Positions 19,355-28,729 are shown, counted from the stretch's first letter. The stretch: DNA of 64,000 nt from Phytopseudomonas dryadis (GCF_004327355.1 NZ_QJUM01000025.1:36014-100013); one strand, 5' to 3'. Notes: generated by a model not told the origin, from the letters alone. Program-made: numbers and translations.

Positions 19355-20251
19355 TCAGGCGTTCAGCGCCTCGTCGGCATGCAGGCTGCGTTTGAACTCC
19401 GACGGTGACAGTCCCACTTTCTTCCTGAAGAAGCGGCTGAAATACGCCGGGTCGTCGAAGCCCAGGCGGGTCGCCACCGTGGCGATGTTGAACTCGGAAT
19501 GCGCCAGCAGGCGCTTGGCCTCCAGCGCCAGGCGGTGCTGGATGACTTCGGTGGCGGTCAACCCTTCGGCGACCTTGGTCGCTTCGGAGAGTCTGCGCTC
19601 GGTGATGTGCAGCATCGAGGCGAAACGCCCGGCGCTGACCAGGGTGATCGGTTCCTTTTCCAGCAGTTTGCGAAAGCGTCGCGCCAGCACGATGTTCGGC
19701 GAGGCGTGATCCTGGATGTCCGTCACGCTGATCAGCCGCGCCGCGTGCAGGAAGAAGATGTGCAGGTAGGAGCGGATGATGTCGTGGTAGCCGGTGCGCT
19801 CGCCGCGGTATTCCTCCTCGATGCGGTCGATGACCCGTTGCAGCTGGATGGCGACCTCGTCGGTCAGGTACAGCGCCTGGATCGGATCGGCCATGCGGAA
19901 GAACGGGATGTCGCTGATTGCCACGTCGTTGCGCATGTTCAGCAGGAAGTACTCCGCGCTGAAATTGAGGTTGTAGCCGGCGGTGTCGTCGGACAGTTCG
20001 AAGTCGTGGATCTGCCCCGGCATCATGAAGAACAGGGTGTTGGGTTTCACGCAATAACGCACCGAGTCGATGACGTGCGTGCCCGAACCCTGGGTGACCC
20101 AGATGACATGGAAGAAATCGTGTCGATGGGGGTAGGGCAGGATATTCATGCGGTGCTGCATGCGCGCGAAATCGAATGTCGCCGACTTCACCGAGTCGCC
20201 GAAATCCCTGATCTTGTACGTGGGAATGCTGCAGCAATTGCAGGCATACAT
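19355..20251 (-). CDS. AraC-family transcriptional regulator
   Basis: 298 aa from the ATG at 20251, chosen because AGGAGAG lies 6-7 bp upstream; an in-frame ATG at 20368 would add 39 unlikely residues. The N-terminus has paired cysteines (CNCCSIPTYKI), then a cupin-like effector domain (PYPHRHDFFHVIWVTQGSGTH), and two HTH motifs at the C-terminus (VAEGLTATEVIQHRLALEAK and FNIATVATRLGFDDPAYFSR). It is divergent from the TRAP operon. Half-sites GTCCAAG/GTCCTAAC in the spacer and before the GH88 operon suggest it activates both. Confidence 0.92.
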   Translation of the reverse strand: MYACNCCSIPTYKIRDFGDSVKSATFDFARMQHRMNILPYPHRHDFFHVIWVTQGSGTHVIDSVRYCVKPNTLFFMMPGQIHDFELSDDTAGYNLNFSAEYFLLNMRNDVAISDIPFFRMADPIQALYLTDEVAIQLQRVIDRIEEEYRGERTGYHDIIRSYLHIFFLHAARLISVTDIQDHASPNIVLARRFRKLLEKEPITLVSAGRFASMLHITERRLSEATKVAEGLTATEVIQHRLALEAKRLLAHSEFNIATVATRLGFDDPAYFSRFFRKKVGLSPSEFKRSLHADEALNA

Positions 20252-20359
20252 GGCTCGCTCTCCTGCCCTTCGGGCTTTTGTTCTTGTTAGGAAAGTGTCG
20301 CTATACGAGCGCCAGCCCCGGGGGCTTTCAGCGCCGACTGACGATGAGTTGAACACAGA

Positions 20360-20456
20360 CTTGGACAATTAGTACAGGCAAAAAACCGCCCTGGAAAAAA
20401 GTCCAAGAATGCCGTGTCTATTGTCCTAACGACGTGCGTGGCGGCCTTCCTATACT
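20360..20456 (+). promoter_or_regulatory. AraC-type operator and promoter of the TRAP operon
   Basis: GTCCAAG (20401-20407) and GTCCTAAC (20423-20430) form direct half-sites 22 bp apart; the second overlaps the -35 position and is followed after 17 bp by TCCTATACT (20448-20456, -10 TATACT). The same pattern precedes the GH88 operon at 29185-29239. Inverted half-sites on the minus strand (GTACTAA at 20375-20369, GTCCAAG at 20366-20360) may serve the regulator's own promoter. The rest of the 20252-20565 spacer is featureless. Confidence 0.7.
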
Positions 20457-20565
20457 CGCCTCCATCGACCTTCCAAGGTGCCCTGATCCAGAACGACGCC
20501 GGGACTGGAAGCTGCCATCCGGCCGGCTGTCTCCGCCCACGAAAACCCCGCGAGGGAAAACAGCG

Positions 20566-21177
20566 ATGAATAATAAGAACAAGACATTGGCATTCGACGA
20601 GACAGGAGGGAAAGGGGCGCGACCGCGCTTCGACCCGCTGGCCGTCGTCGACCGTCTCAACGACCTCGTCACCCGGCTGTGCGGCCTGGCCATGCTGGTC
20701 ATGGTGCTCTGCGTGGTCGCCGGTATCCTCACCCGCTTCGTCTTCAGTCACCTGCAATACGACCTGGCCCTGCCCTGGACCGAGGAAGTGTCGCGTTACC
20801 TGATGATCTGGGTGGTGTTCCTCGGCGCCGCGGTGGCCGCGCGCAAGGGCAAGCTGATCGGCGTGCAGGTGCTGATCTACGCCCTGCCGCGCAAGCTCGG
20901 CGCCGGGCTCAAGTACCTGTCGATCCTGCTCTCGCTGGGCTTCTACCTGATCCTCATCTGGGTCGGCCTGGAATGGGCCGAGCTCGGCCGTACTCAGGGC
21001 TCTCCGGTCATGGAGCTGCCCATGGTGGCGACCTATTCGGCGATGTCGGTGGGTTTCAGCCTGTCCGTGCTCAATACCCTGGCGCTGGTCTACGAGGCCT
21101 GGCGTTCGCAGGACGGCATCCTCGGCGCCGAGGAGGACGATGAAATCGTCACCGCTCTGGCGGAGGGCAAGGCATGA
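20566..21177 (+). CDS. TRAP transporter small permease (DctQ type)
   Basis: 203 aa from the ATG at 20566 (GAGGGAAAACAGCG upstream). Four membrane segments, with family motifs FTEEVSRYL-like (LPWTEEVSRYLMIWVVFLG) and AAVAARKGKLIGV. It is the small membrane subunit of a tripartite ATP-independent periplasmic transporter. The 4-bp ATGA overlap with the large permease shows coupled translation. First gene of the catabolic operon divergent from the AraC regulator. Confidence 0.93.
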   Translation: MNNKNKTLAFDETGGKGARPRFDPLAVVDRLNDLVTRLCGLAMLVMVLCVVAGILTRFVFSHLQYDLALPWTEEVSRYLMIWVVFLGAAVAARKGKLIGVQVLIYALPRKLGAGLKYLSILLSLGFYLILIWVGLEWAELGRTQGSPVMELPMVATYSAMSVGFSLSVLNTLALVYEAWRSQDGILGAEEDDEIVTALAEGKA

Positions 21178-22448
21178 TCGGCATTCTCTTCATCTCCCTG
21201 CTGGTGCTGATGTTCGTCGGCGTGCCGATCGCCATCGCCCTCGGCGCGTCCTCGATGGTGGTGCTGAGCTACCAGGGCATGCCCTTGGTCACCGTGGCGC
21301 AGAGCGTGTTCGAGTCCCTCGACTCGTTCAGCCTGATGGCCATTCCGTTCTTCATTCTCGCCGGCAACCTGATGCAGTCCGGCGGCATCGCCAAGCGCCT
21401 GGTCAACCTGGCCAACGCCATCCTCGGCTGGATCCGCGGTGGCCTCGGCGGTGTGGTGGTACTGACCTCGATGTTCTTCTCGACCATGTCCGGCTCGTCC
21501 TCGGCAACCACCGCGGCGGTCGGCTCGGTGCTGATCCCGGCGATGGAGAAAAAGGGCTATCCACGCCCCTTCGGCGCCGCGGTGGCGGCCAGTTCCGGCG
21601 AGCTGGGCGCGATCATTCCGCCGTCGATCCCGATGATCGTCTACGCCCTGACCGCCAACGTCTCGGTGGCCTCGATCTTCCTCGCCGGCATTCTGCCCGG
21701 CCTGCTGGTCGGCCTCTCGCTGATCGTCTGCACCTGCCTGATCGCCCGGCTGCGCAACTACGACATGATCGAGCCGATCACCCTGCGCCAGTGGACGCTG
21801 GGCGTACTGCTCGCGCTCAAGCAGTCGTTCTTCGCGATTCTCATGCCGATGGTGATTCTCGGCGGTATCTACAGTGGCATGTTCACCCCGACCGAAGCCT
21901 CGGTGGTGGCGGTGGTGTACGGCCTGGTGGTGGGGCTGTTCATCTACCGCGAACTGAGCTGGCGCGACCTGCTGGATGTGTTCGGCCGCTCGGCGGTGAC
22001 CTCGGCGATCATCCTGATCATCGTCGCCTTCGCCGCGATCTTCGCCTACATGCTGACCATCAATCGCGTGCCGCACATGCTCGGTACCCTGATCACCGGC
22101 ATTTCCGACAACCCGCTGGTGTTCCTGCTGATCGTCAACGTGGCGCTGTTCCTGATCGGCATGTTCCTCGAGACCCTGGCGGCGATCATCATCCTCGCGC
22201 CGATCCTGGCGCCAGCGGCCATGCAGTTCGGCATCGACCCGGTGCACTTCGCCTGCATCATGGTGGTCAACCTGGCGGTCGGCATGGTCACCCCGCCGGT
22301 CGGCGTCAACCTGTTCGTCGCCTGCCAGGTGGCCAACGTGCGCATGGAGCAACTGATGCGCCCGCTGCTGCTGTTCCTCGGCGTACTGATCATGGACGTG
22401 ATGATCATCACCTACGTGCCGGCGCTGTCCACCTGGTTCCTGCCCTGA
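21174..22448 (+). CDS. TRAP transporter large permease (DctM type)
   Basis: 424 aa, about 12-13 membrane segments. Signature motifs include LMAIPFFILAGNLMQSGGI, FFSTMSGSSSATTAAVGSVLIP and NLAVGMVTPPVGVNLFVA. It forms the Na+- or H+-coupled transport channel with the DctQ subunit. The substrate is set by the DctP-type binding protein that follows 33 bp later. Confidence 0.95.
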   Translation: MIGILFISLLVLMFVGVPIAIALGASSMVVLSYQGMPLVTVAQSVFESLDSFSLMAIPFFILAGNLMQSGGIAKRLVNLANAILGWIRGGLGGVVVLTSMFFSTMSGSSSATTAAVGSVLIPAMEKKGYPRPFGAAVAASSGELGAIIPPSIPMIVYALTANVSVASIFLAGILPGLLVGLSLIVCTCLIARLRNYDMIEPITLRQWTLGVLLALKQSFFAILMPMVILGGIYSGMFTPTEASVVAVVYGLVVGLFIYRELSWRDLLDVFGRSAVTSAIILIIVAFAAIFAYMLTINRVPHMLGTLITGISDNPLVFLLIVNVALFLIGMFLETLAAIIILAPILAPAAMQFGIDPVHFACIMVVNLAVGMVTPPVGVNLFVACQVANVRMEQLMRPLLLFLGVLIMDVMIITYVPALSTWFLP

Positions 22449-22481
22449 GTCCTCCACACAACAACAATTAGGAGAGTCACC

Positions 22482-23477
22482 ATGAAACCCATCATCCGTT
22501 CGCTCGCGACCTGCCTGTGCGCCCCCGCGCTGCTGCTCGCCGCCGGCTCAGCCTCGGCGCTGACCCTCAACCTCGGCCACACCCTGGCGCCGGAAAGCCA
22601 TTACCAGGTGATGGCGGAAAAGCTCGGTGAATTGATCGAGCAGAAGTCCGCCGGCGAGATCACCATCAACACCTTCCCGCAGTCGCAACTGGGCGGCGAG
22701 GTGAAGATGATCCAGTCGGCCCGCAGCGGCACCCTGGACATGTTCGTCACCGCCCAGGCGCCGTTGACCTCGACGGTCAAGGCCTTCAGCTTCTTCGACG
22801 TGCCCTACCTGTTCGACAGCGTCGACCAGGCCAACACAGCGTTGGCCGGGCCATTGGGCAAGCATTTCCTCGAGATGCTGCCGGACTACAACCTGGTCGG
22901 CCTGGGCTGGCTGTCGGCCATGGAGCGCAACGTGTTCGCTTCCAAGCCGGTCGACAGCGAGCGAGGCATGCACGGCCTCAAGCTGCGCGTCATGCAGTCG
23001 CCCGGCTATGTCAGAACCTACGAGGCGCTGGGCGCGCAGCCCACGCCGATGGCCTACGGCGAGCTGTACATCGCCCTGCAGCAGGGGGTGATCGACGGTG
23101 GCGATACCTCGCCCGATCAGTTCGTCATGGACAAGTTCACCGAGGTCAGCAAGTTCTACAGCATCACCCGGGTGCACTACCTGCCGGGCCTGCTGATCAT
23201 GTCCAAGCGTCGCTGGGATTCGCTGAACGACCAGCAGAAGGGCTGGCTGCAGGAAGCCGCCGACGAAGCCCTGGCCTACGGCATCGAGTACTACAAACGC
23301 TCCTACGACGAATCCATCGAGCGCATGCAGGCGGGTGGCGTGACCGTGGTCGAGACCGATGTCGCCCCGCTGCGCGAGAAGAGCGCCAAGGTGCGCGAGC
23401 AGCTCATCGAACAGGTTCCCGAGGGCCGCAAGCTGCTCGAGCTGCTGGAAACCTCCACCCAGGCCGCACCACAGTGA
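22482..23477 (+). CDS. TRAP transporter substrate-binding protein (DctP type)
   Basis: 331 aa. Signal peptide MKPIIRSLATCLCAPALLLAAGSASA, then NLGHTLAPESHYQVMAEKLGELIEQKSAGEI. The ligand-binding region contains LKLRVMQSPGYVRTYEALGAQPTPMAYGE, where the conserved Arg of TRAP proteins (LKLRV) pairs with the carboxylate of the ligand, and GVIDGGDTSPDQF. It should bind an organic or sugar acid. AGGAGAG precedes the ATG, after an ACAACAACAAT leader like the one before the GH88 gene. Confidence 0.93.
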   Translation: MKPIIRSLATCLCAPALLLAAGSASALTLNLGHTLAPESHYQVMAEKLGELIEQKSAGEITINTFPQSQLGGEVKMIQSARSGTLDMFVTAQAPLTSTVKAFSFFDVPYLFDSVDQANTALAGPLGKHFLEMLPDYNLVGLGWLSAMERNVFASKPVDSERGMHGLKLRVMQSPGYVRTYEALGAQPTPMAYGELYIALQQGVIDGGDTSPDQFVMDKFTEVSKFYSITRVHYLPGLLIMSKRRWDSLNDQQKGWLQEAADEALAYGIEYYKRSYDESIERMQAGGVTVVETDVAPLREKSAKVREQLIEQVPEGRKLLELLETSTQAAPQ

Positions 23478-23491
23478 AGGAGGGCGCCATC

Positions 23492-23917
23492 ATGCAAGCC
23501 AGAGCCAACATGGAACGCTACGCCATGGGCGATATCGAGCGTTTTTCCAAGACCGTCGGCGAATCGGACGTCTACCTGTTCGCCGGTATCGTCGGCGACT
23601 TCTACGGCGTGCACCTGAACGAGGAGTTCGCCAAGCAGACCCGCTTCGGCAAACGCATCGCCCAGGGCGCCTTGTCGATCGGTTTCATCGCCACGGTGAT
23701 GGGCTATCTGGCGGCGCGCGCCGAGGGCCCGGGGGCGGTGTCCTACCGCTACGACATCACCTTCCGCGCCCCGGTGTTCATCGGCGAGACGGTGACCGCG
23801 CAGCTGGAGCTGATCGAGAAGAACCTCGAACGCAGCATCTGCATCTTCAAGGCCACCGTCCTCAATCAGGACGGCGTCACCGTCGCCGATGGGCAGACCT
23901 ATCTGAAAGTCCTGTGA
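23492..23917 (+). CDS. MaoC-family (R)-specific enoyl-CoA hydratase-like protein, copy 1
   Basis: 141 aa from the ATG at 23492 (GAAGGAGGGCGCC upstream); an in-frame start at 23474 would overlap the previous stop. Hot-dog fold with the catalytic Asp/His region DFYGVHLNEEFAKQTRFGKRIAQGALS, which keeps Asp and His but replaces the usual NPLH with GVH. The C-terminus has YDITFRAPVFIGETVTAQLEL. It probably hydrates or dehydrates a CoA ester. It lies directly after the transporter genes. Confidence 0.88.
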   Translation: MQARANMERYAMGDIERFSKTVGESDVYLFAGIVGDFYGVHLNEEFAKQTRFGKRIAQGALSIGFIATVMGYLAARAEGPGAVSYRYDITFRAPVFIGETVTAQLELIEKNLERSICIFKATVLNQDGVTVADGQTYLKVL

Positions 23918-23927
23918 GCGAAAACCG

Positions 23928-24722
23928 ATGAACGATCCGCGAAACGACGGCGGCGGGCTGAGTGTGCGCCGCGAAGGGGCGGTGGCCGTGCTGGCCATCG
24001 ACCGGGTGCACAAGCACAACGCCCTGAGTCCGGCGATCCTGCAGCAGCTCGACACGCAGCTGACGCTGTTGCAGGCGGCTACCGAGGTGCGTGCGCTGGT
24101 GCTGACAGGCGAAGGTGAACGCGCCTTCATCGCCGGCAACGACATCGAGCACCTGGCCCAGGTCGATGCTCACGAGGCGTTCGCCTTGATGGAAGCGGGC
24201 CAGCGCCTGGTCAGCCGCCTGCGCGACTACCCCAAGCCGGTGGTGGCGATGGTCAATGGCTACGCCCTGGGGGGCGGTCTGGAGCTGGCGCTGGCCTGCG
24301 ACTTCATCGTCGCCTCGCGCCAGGCCAGCTTCGGTTTCCCGGAGATCCGCCTGAACACCTTTCCCGGCTGGGGCGGTACGCAACTGGCGGTGCGTGCGAT
24401 CGGCCTGGCGCGGGCCAAGGAAATGATCATGAGCGGCCGCCGCTACAGCGCCGAGGAGGCCTGGGAAATGGGCCTGGTCAATCGCCTCTGCGAGCCCGCC
24501 CACCTGCACGAAGAAACGCTGGCGTTGGTTGCCACGCTGATCGAGCGTGACGCCACCTGCCTGAGCCTGGCCAAGCGCCTGTGCAACGGCGCCGAGGATT
24601 GGGCCTTCGCCGACGGCCTCGGCAGCGAAGCCGCCCTGTATGGGGTGAATTTCAGCCGGGCGGAGGCGCGCGACGGTCTGCGCGCCTTCCTCGGCAAGAG
24701 TGGAGAACGCAAGCATGGCTGA
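23928..24722 (+). CDS. Enoyl-CoA hydratase/isomerase family protein
   Basis: 264 aa. Crotonase fold with the oxyanion motifs ERAFIAGNDIEHL and NGYALGGGLELALACDF, and FPEIRLNTFPGWGGTQLAVR, which carries the Glu of hydratases. The C-terminal AAEAL-type region is normal. It starts 10 bp after the MaoC gene and overlaps the acyl-CoA dehydrogenase start by 8 bp, so it is in the same operon. The substrate is unknown. Confidence 0.92.
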   Translation: MNDPRNDGGGLSVRREGAVAVLAIDRVHKHNALSPAILQQLDTQLTLLQAATEVRALVLTGEGERAFIAGNDIEHLAQVDAHEAFALMEAGQRLVSRLRDYPKPVVAMVNGYALGGGLELALACDFIVASRQASFGFPEIRLNTFPGWGGTQLAVRAIGLARAKEMIMSGRRYSAEEAWEMGLVNRLCEPAHLHEETLALVATLIERDATCLSLAKRLCNGAEDWAFADGLGSEAALYGVNFSRAEARDGLRAFLGKSGERKHG

Positions 24723-25905
24723 ATCACTGACAAGCGCGCTGAGTTCGCTGCCCATCGGGCTGAGCGAGGAGCAGGGGATGATCCGTGAGTCCGCCCGGCG
24801 TTTCGCCGAGGCGCACATCGCGCCCGTCGCCGCCGAGCTGTGGGAAGAGCAGGGCTTTCCCTATGCCGTCTGGCGCGAGGCGGCGCGGCATGGCTTCAGT
24901 GGCCTGCCATATGCCGAGCAGGACGGCGGCAGCGGCGGCGACTGGCTGTCGTTCGTCATCGTGCTGGAGGAGTTCGCGCGCATCGACTGCGCCATCGCCA
25001 ATGCCTTCATGGCCAATTCCAGCGTCGCCACCCTGCTCGCCGAGTTTGGCGACGCGGCGCAGAAAGCCACCTGGTTGCGACCAATCCTGCAGGGCGAGGC
25101 GATCGGCGCGATCGCCCTCACCGAGCCGGACGCCGGTTCCGATGCCGCGGCCATCCGTACTCGCGCCGAGCGCGATGGCGACGGCTGGCGCCTGAATGGG
25201 GCGAAGACCTTCATCAGCAATTCCGGCACCGAGATCACCGGGCCCATCGTGGTGGCGGCGGTCACCGGCACCCGGCCGGACGGGCGCAAGGCGATTTCCA
25301 ACCTGGTGGTGCCCCATGGCACGCCGGGCCTGAGCTATGGGCGCAAGCTGAAGAAGATCGGTTGGCGCGCCTCGAGCACCTGCGAGCTGTTCTTCGACGA
25401 CTGCCGCGTCCCTGCCGGCAACCTGCTCGGCGTCGAAGGCGCGGGGCTGCGCCAGACCCTCGGCACGGTCACCGGCGGGCGCATCCTGATCGCCGCGCTG
25501 GCCCTGGGCATCCTCCAGGGTTCGCTGGATCGGGCGCATGCCTACCTGCGCGAACGCAGCGCCTTCGGTTCGCGCCTGGAATTCTTCCAGGCCCTGCAAT
25601 TCAAGCTCGCCGACATGGCCCGCGACACCTACACCGCGCGCCTGGCGATCTACGATGCGGCGCGGCGCAAGGACGCCGGCCAGCCCTACGCCCTGGAGGC
25701 CTCGATGGCCAAGCTGCACGCCAGCGAATGTGCGATGCGCGCAGCGCACCAGGCGGTACAGATCCACGGCGGCTACGGCATCTGCAGCGAATTCGCCGTG
25801 GCCCGCGCTTTCGGCGACGCCAAGGTGCTGGAGATCGTCGAGGGCACCTCGGAAATCCAGCGACAGATCATTGCCCGGGCCATGGGCCTGGCACAGGAGG
25901 GTTGA
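24715..25905 (+). CDS. Acyl-CoA dehydrogenase
   Basis: 396 aa from the ATG at 24715; a GTG at 24700 is in frame, but TGGAGAAC fits the later start. Family features: ALTEPDAGSDAAAIRT (FAD/substrate loop), NGAKTFISNSG, QFKLADMARDTYTARL, QIHGGYGICSEF and the catalytic-Glu region LEIVEGTSEIQRQII. It oxidises a CoA ester to its alpha,beta-enoyl form, feeding the hydratases encoded on both sides. Confidence 0.94.
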   Translation: MAESLTSALSSLPIGLSEEQGMIRESARRFAEAHIAPVAAELWEEQGFPYAVWREAARHGFSGLPYAEQDGGSGGDWLSFVIVLEEFARIDCAIANAFMANSSVATLLAEFGDAAQKATWLRPILQGEAIGAIALTEPDAGSDAAAIRTRAERDGDGWRLNGAKTFISNSGTEITGPIVVAAVTGTRPDGRKAISNLVVPHGTPGLSYGRKLKKIGWRASSTCELFFDDCRVPAGNLLGVEGAGLRQTLGTVTGGRILIAALALGILQGSLDRAHAYLRERSAFGSRLEFFQALQFKLADMARDTYTARLAIYDAARRKDAGQPYALEASMAKLHASECAMRAAHQAVQIHGGYGICSEFAVARAFGDAKVLEIVEGTSEIQRQIIARAMGLAQEG

Positions 25906-25907
25906 AC

Positions 25908-27098
25908 ATGCTCAAGGGAATCAAGGTCGTCAGTTTCACTCATTACCTGCAGGGGCCTTCGGCGGTGCAGATGCTTGCCGACGCCGGCGCCGAGGTGGTC
26001 AAGATCGAGCCGCCGAAGGGCGCCTTCGAGCGCCACTGGTCAGGTCACGATGCCTTTCTCGACGGGGTCAGTGTGTTCTTCCTGCTGGCCAACCGCAACC
26101 AGCGCAGCATTTCCCTCGACCTGCGCAGCGAGGAGGGCAAGGTCATCGCCCTGAAGCTGATCGGCGAGGCCGACGTGCTGGTGGAGAACTACCGTCCCGG
26201 GGTGCTCGACAAGCTGGGGTTCGGCTACGAGGCGATGAAGGCGCTGAATCCCGGCCTGGTCTACTGCTCCTGCACCGGCTACGGCAGCGACGGCCCCTAT
26301 GTGCAGCGGCCCGGTCAGGATCTGCTGCTGCAGGCGATGAGCGGCCTGGCGATGCTCAGTGGCGACGGCGATCGCGCCCCGGTCGGGGTCGGTTCGGCGA
26401 TCGTCGACCAGCACGCGGCGATCCTCGCCGCCTTCGGCGTCACCGCCGCGTTGCTGGCGCGCCAGCACAGCGGCCTGGGCCGGCGGGTGGAGAGCAACCT
26501 GCTCAACGCCGCCCTCGACCTGCAGATCGAACCCTTCAACTATTACCTGAACAAGGGCGAACTGTGGCCGCGCAGCACCCCGGCCATGGGCTCGCGCTTC
26601 CACCCGGCGCCCTATGGCATCTACCGCACCGCGGACGGCTGGATCGCGATTTCCCTGAGCGCCATGGAACCGTTGTCCGCCGCCTTCGCCGAGCCGGAGC
26701 TGAAGGCTTATTCCAAGCATGACCAGTCCTACAAGCGCGAGGAGATCCATGCGCGGATCGCCAAGCTGTTGCTCGGCAAGGGCACCGAGCAGTGGTTCGC
26801 CATCTTCACCGAGCACGGCATCTGGCACGCGCCGGTCAACGACTACGCCCAGGTCGAGCAGGACCCGCAGGTGCAGTGGAACCGCAGCATCGTCGAATTC
26901 GACTACCCGCGCGCCGGCAAGGTGCGCCTGCTCAACCACCCGCTGCGCTACGACGGCGAGGTGCCGCCGCTGCGTCGGCCGCCACCGCTGCACGGCGAGC
27001 ACTCGCGGGAAATCCTCGAGGAACTGGGCTACGACGCCGAGGCGATCGATGCGCTGCTGCAGCGAGCCGTGGTGATCGGTGCGGAGGAGCCGCGATGA
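25908..27098 (+). CDS. CaiB/BaiF-type (class III) CoA-transferase
   Basis: 396 aa. Starts MLKGIKVVSFTHYLQGPSAVQMLADAGAEVVKIEPP, the family N-terminus, with the active-site Asp in RPGQDLLLQAMSGLAM. Class III CoA transferases move CoA between carboxylic acids without free CoA, often from succinyl-CoA or acetyl-CoA. It starts 2 bp after the dehydrogenase stop and its stop overlaps the next MaoC gene (ATGA). It probably activates the imported acid. Confidence 0.94.
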   Translation: MLKGIKVVSFTHYLQGPSAVQMLADAGAEVVKIEPPKGAFERHWSGHDAFLDGVSVFFLLANRNQRSISLDLRSEEGKVIALKLIGEADVLVENYRPGVLDKLGFGYEAMKALNPGLVYCSCTGYGSDGPYVQRPGQDLLLQAMSGLAMLSGDGDRAPVGVGSAIVDQHAAILAAFGVTAALLARQHSGLGRRVESNLLNAALDLQIEPFNYYLNKGELWPRSTPAMGSRFHPAPYGIYRTADGWIAISLSAMEPLSAAFAEPELKAYSKHDQSYKREEIHARIAKLLLGKGTEQWFAIFTEHGIWHAPVNDYAQVEQDPQVQWNRSIVEFDYPRAGKVRLLNHPLRYDGEVPPLRRPPPLHGEHSREILEELGYDAEAIDALLQRAVVIGAEEPR

Positions 27099-27532
27099 GT
27101 AGCATGCCGAATACCTTCGACGACCTGCAGGTGGATGACTGCCTCAGCCTCAGCCGCTCGATCAGCGCTGCCGACGTGGCACTGTTCGCCGAACTGTGCG
27201 GCGACGACAACCCGTTGCACATGGACGACGCCTTCGCCGCGGGCACCGCGTTCGGCCGCCGGGTGGTGCACGGCATGTTCTCCGCCGCGCTGATTTCCGC
27301 GGTGCATACCCGGCTGACCGGGCCGGGGTTCGTCTATGTCGGGCAGAACCTGAGTTTCAAGGGGCCGGTGCATATCGGCGATACCCTCAGCGTGGAGGTG
27401 CGGGTGGCGGAGAAGAAGGCGGCCAAGCAGGTGCTGGTCTGCGAAAGCCGGGTGGTCAACCAGAACGGGGTCAGCGTCGTCGAGGGACGCTCGGCCCTGA
27501 AAGCCCTCGGCGCCGTCAGCCTTGACGCCTGA
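27095..27532 (+). CDS. MaoC-family (R)-specific enoyl-CoA hydratase-like protein, copy 2
   Basis: 145 aa. Contains the intact hydratase-2 motif GDDNPLHMDDAFAAGTAFGRRVVHGMFS with Asp and His. It is diverged from the MaoC copy at 23492 (NPLH here, GVH there), so the two probably act on different intermediates or form a heteromer. It overlaps the CoA-transferase stop by 4 bp and the DMT transporter start by 11 bp. Confidence 0.9.
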   Translation: MSSMPNTFDDLQVDDCLSLSRSISAADVALFAELCGDDNPLHMDDAFAAGTAFGRRVVHGMFSAALISAVHTRLTGPGFVYVGQNLSFKGPVHIGDTLSVEVRVAEKKAAKQVLVCESRVVNQNGVSVVEGRSALKALGAVSLDA

Positions 27533-28442
27533 AGCGGCACTCGCCGCACAGCGCCGGAGCACCGTCACCGCCTATGGCGTACTGGCCTATGCGGTGCTGA
27601 TCTGGGGCGCCAACGTCTCGGTGATCAAGCTGCTCACGGTCGACCTGCCGGCGCTGCCCCTGTCCGCGTTGCGCATGATCCTGGCGCTGCTGTGCATCTG
27701 TGCCATCTGCCTGCTGCGCGGTCAGCGCCTGGTGCGCATCGGCTGGCGCGACTGGGGCTGGCTGATCGGCGCCGGCGGGCTGATGGTGTATGCCCACCAG
27801 ATTTTCCTGGCCCAGGGCGTAGCCACGTCGTCGGCCACCAATGGCGCACTGATTCTCGGCCTCAATCCGATCTTTTCCGTGCTGCTCGGCTACCTGCTGC
27901 TCGGCGAGCGGCAGACCCGACGCAGCCTGGTGGGCATCGCCCTGGGCCTGACCGGCGCGGCGCTGGTGGTGCTGCACGGTGGCGCGCTGCACCTGGGGGC
28001 TTCCGGCGATACGGCGCTGTTCGCCGCGCTGTTCACCTATGTCGCCGCCGGGGTATGCATCCGCCGCGTGTCTGCCGCGGTGCCGCCGCTGCTGTTGGGG
28101 CTGTACATGCATGTGGTCGGTGCCGTGTTGCTGGCGGCGCACGTCGCGCTCACCGAGCCGCAGGTGGTGTGGCGTCTGCCCGGGCTGGACGCCGAGTTCT
28201 GGTGGCTGGTGGCAATCTCGGCGTTCTTTTCCACGGCCCTGGGCAACCTGTCCTGGGCCTATGGCATCGCCACCATCGGCCTGAGCCGTTCTTCTGTATT
28301 TCTCAACTGGTTGCCGATTTCCGGGGTGCTGTTCGCCGTGCTGTTCCTGCACGAGCCCCTGGGGCTGTGGCGCATCGCCGGGTTGGTGTGCGTGGTGCTC
28401 GGCACCTATATCGCGCTCAGGCCGCAGGGCGTCAGGCCGTGA
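27522..28442 (+). CDS. DMT-superfamily (EamA) transporter
   Basis: 306 aa with ten membrane segments in two EamA repeats (LIWGANVSVIKLLTVDLPALPLSALR and GNLSWAYGIATIGLSRSSVFLNWLPISG). The best start is a TTG at 27522, inside the 3' end of the MaoC gene; no in-frame ATG lies near the first helix, so the start is uncertain. It probably exports or imports a metabolite of the pathway. It ends the first catabolic operon. Confidence 0.85.
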   Translation: MTPEAALAAQRRSTVTAYGVLAYAVLIWGANVSVIKLLTVDLPALPLSALRMILALLCICAICLLRGQRLVRIGWRDWGWLIGAGGLMVYAHQIFLAQGVATSSATNGALILGLNPIFSVLLGYLLLGERQTRRSLVGIALGLTGAALVVLHGGALHLGASGDTALFAALFTYVAAGVCIRRVSAAVPPLLLGLYMHVVGAVLLAAHVALTEPQVVWRLPGLDAEFWWLVAISAFFSTALGNLSWAYGIATIGLSRSSVFLNWLPISGVLFAVLFLHEPLGLWRIAGLVCVVLGTYIALRPQGVRP

Positions 28443-28638
28443 ACGGCGCAGGCAGGACGTGGCGCCGGCATGGCGGGGTGGATCGGGGCGCGTAGCTGAC
28501 GCTTTTTTCATCCACCATGGTTGCCCCGCCCCGGGTGTCGCTACGCTCGACCCGGGCTACAGGAACAAGAGATTCGGCGTGATCGGAGAGCGCCTTGCTC
28601 CTTGGCCTGCAAGAGCCCGTTCGCAAGAGGGCTCGCCT

Positions 28639-28729
28639 GTAGGCGCGTCGACCCAGGCGCGATGCGATGGTGGCCATCCAGCAGAATCTGCGGTGTGGCC
28701 GCCATTCGCTGCGAGGTCGCAGCTCCTAC
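28639..28729. repeat. REP-type inverted pair A
   Basis: GTAGGCGCGTCGACC at the left and GAGGTCGCAGCTCCTAC at the right, with inner arms GATGGTGGCCA and TGTGGCCGCCATTCGC. First of three related pairs here. Confidence 0.8.
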
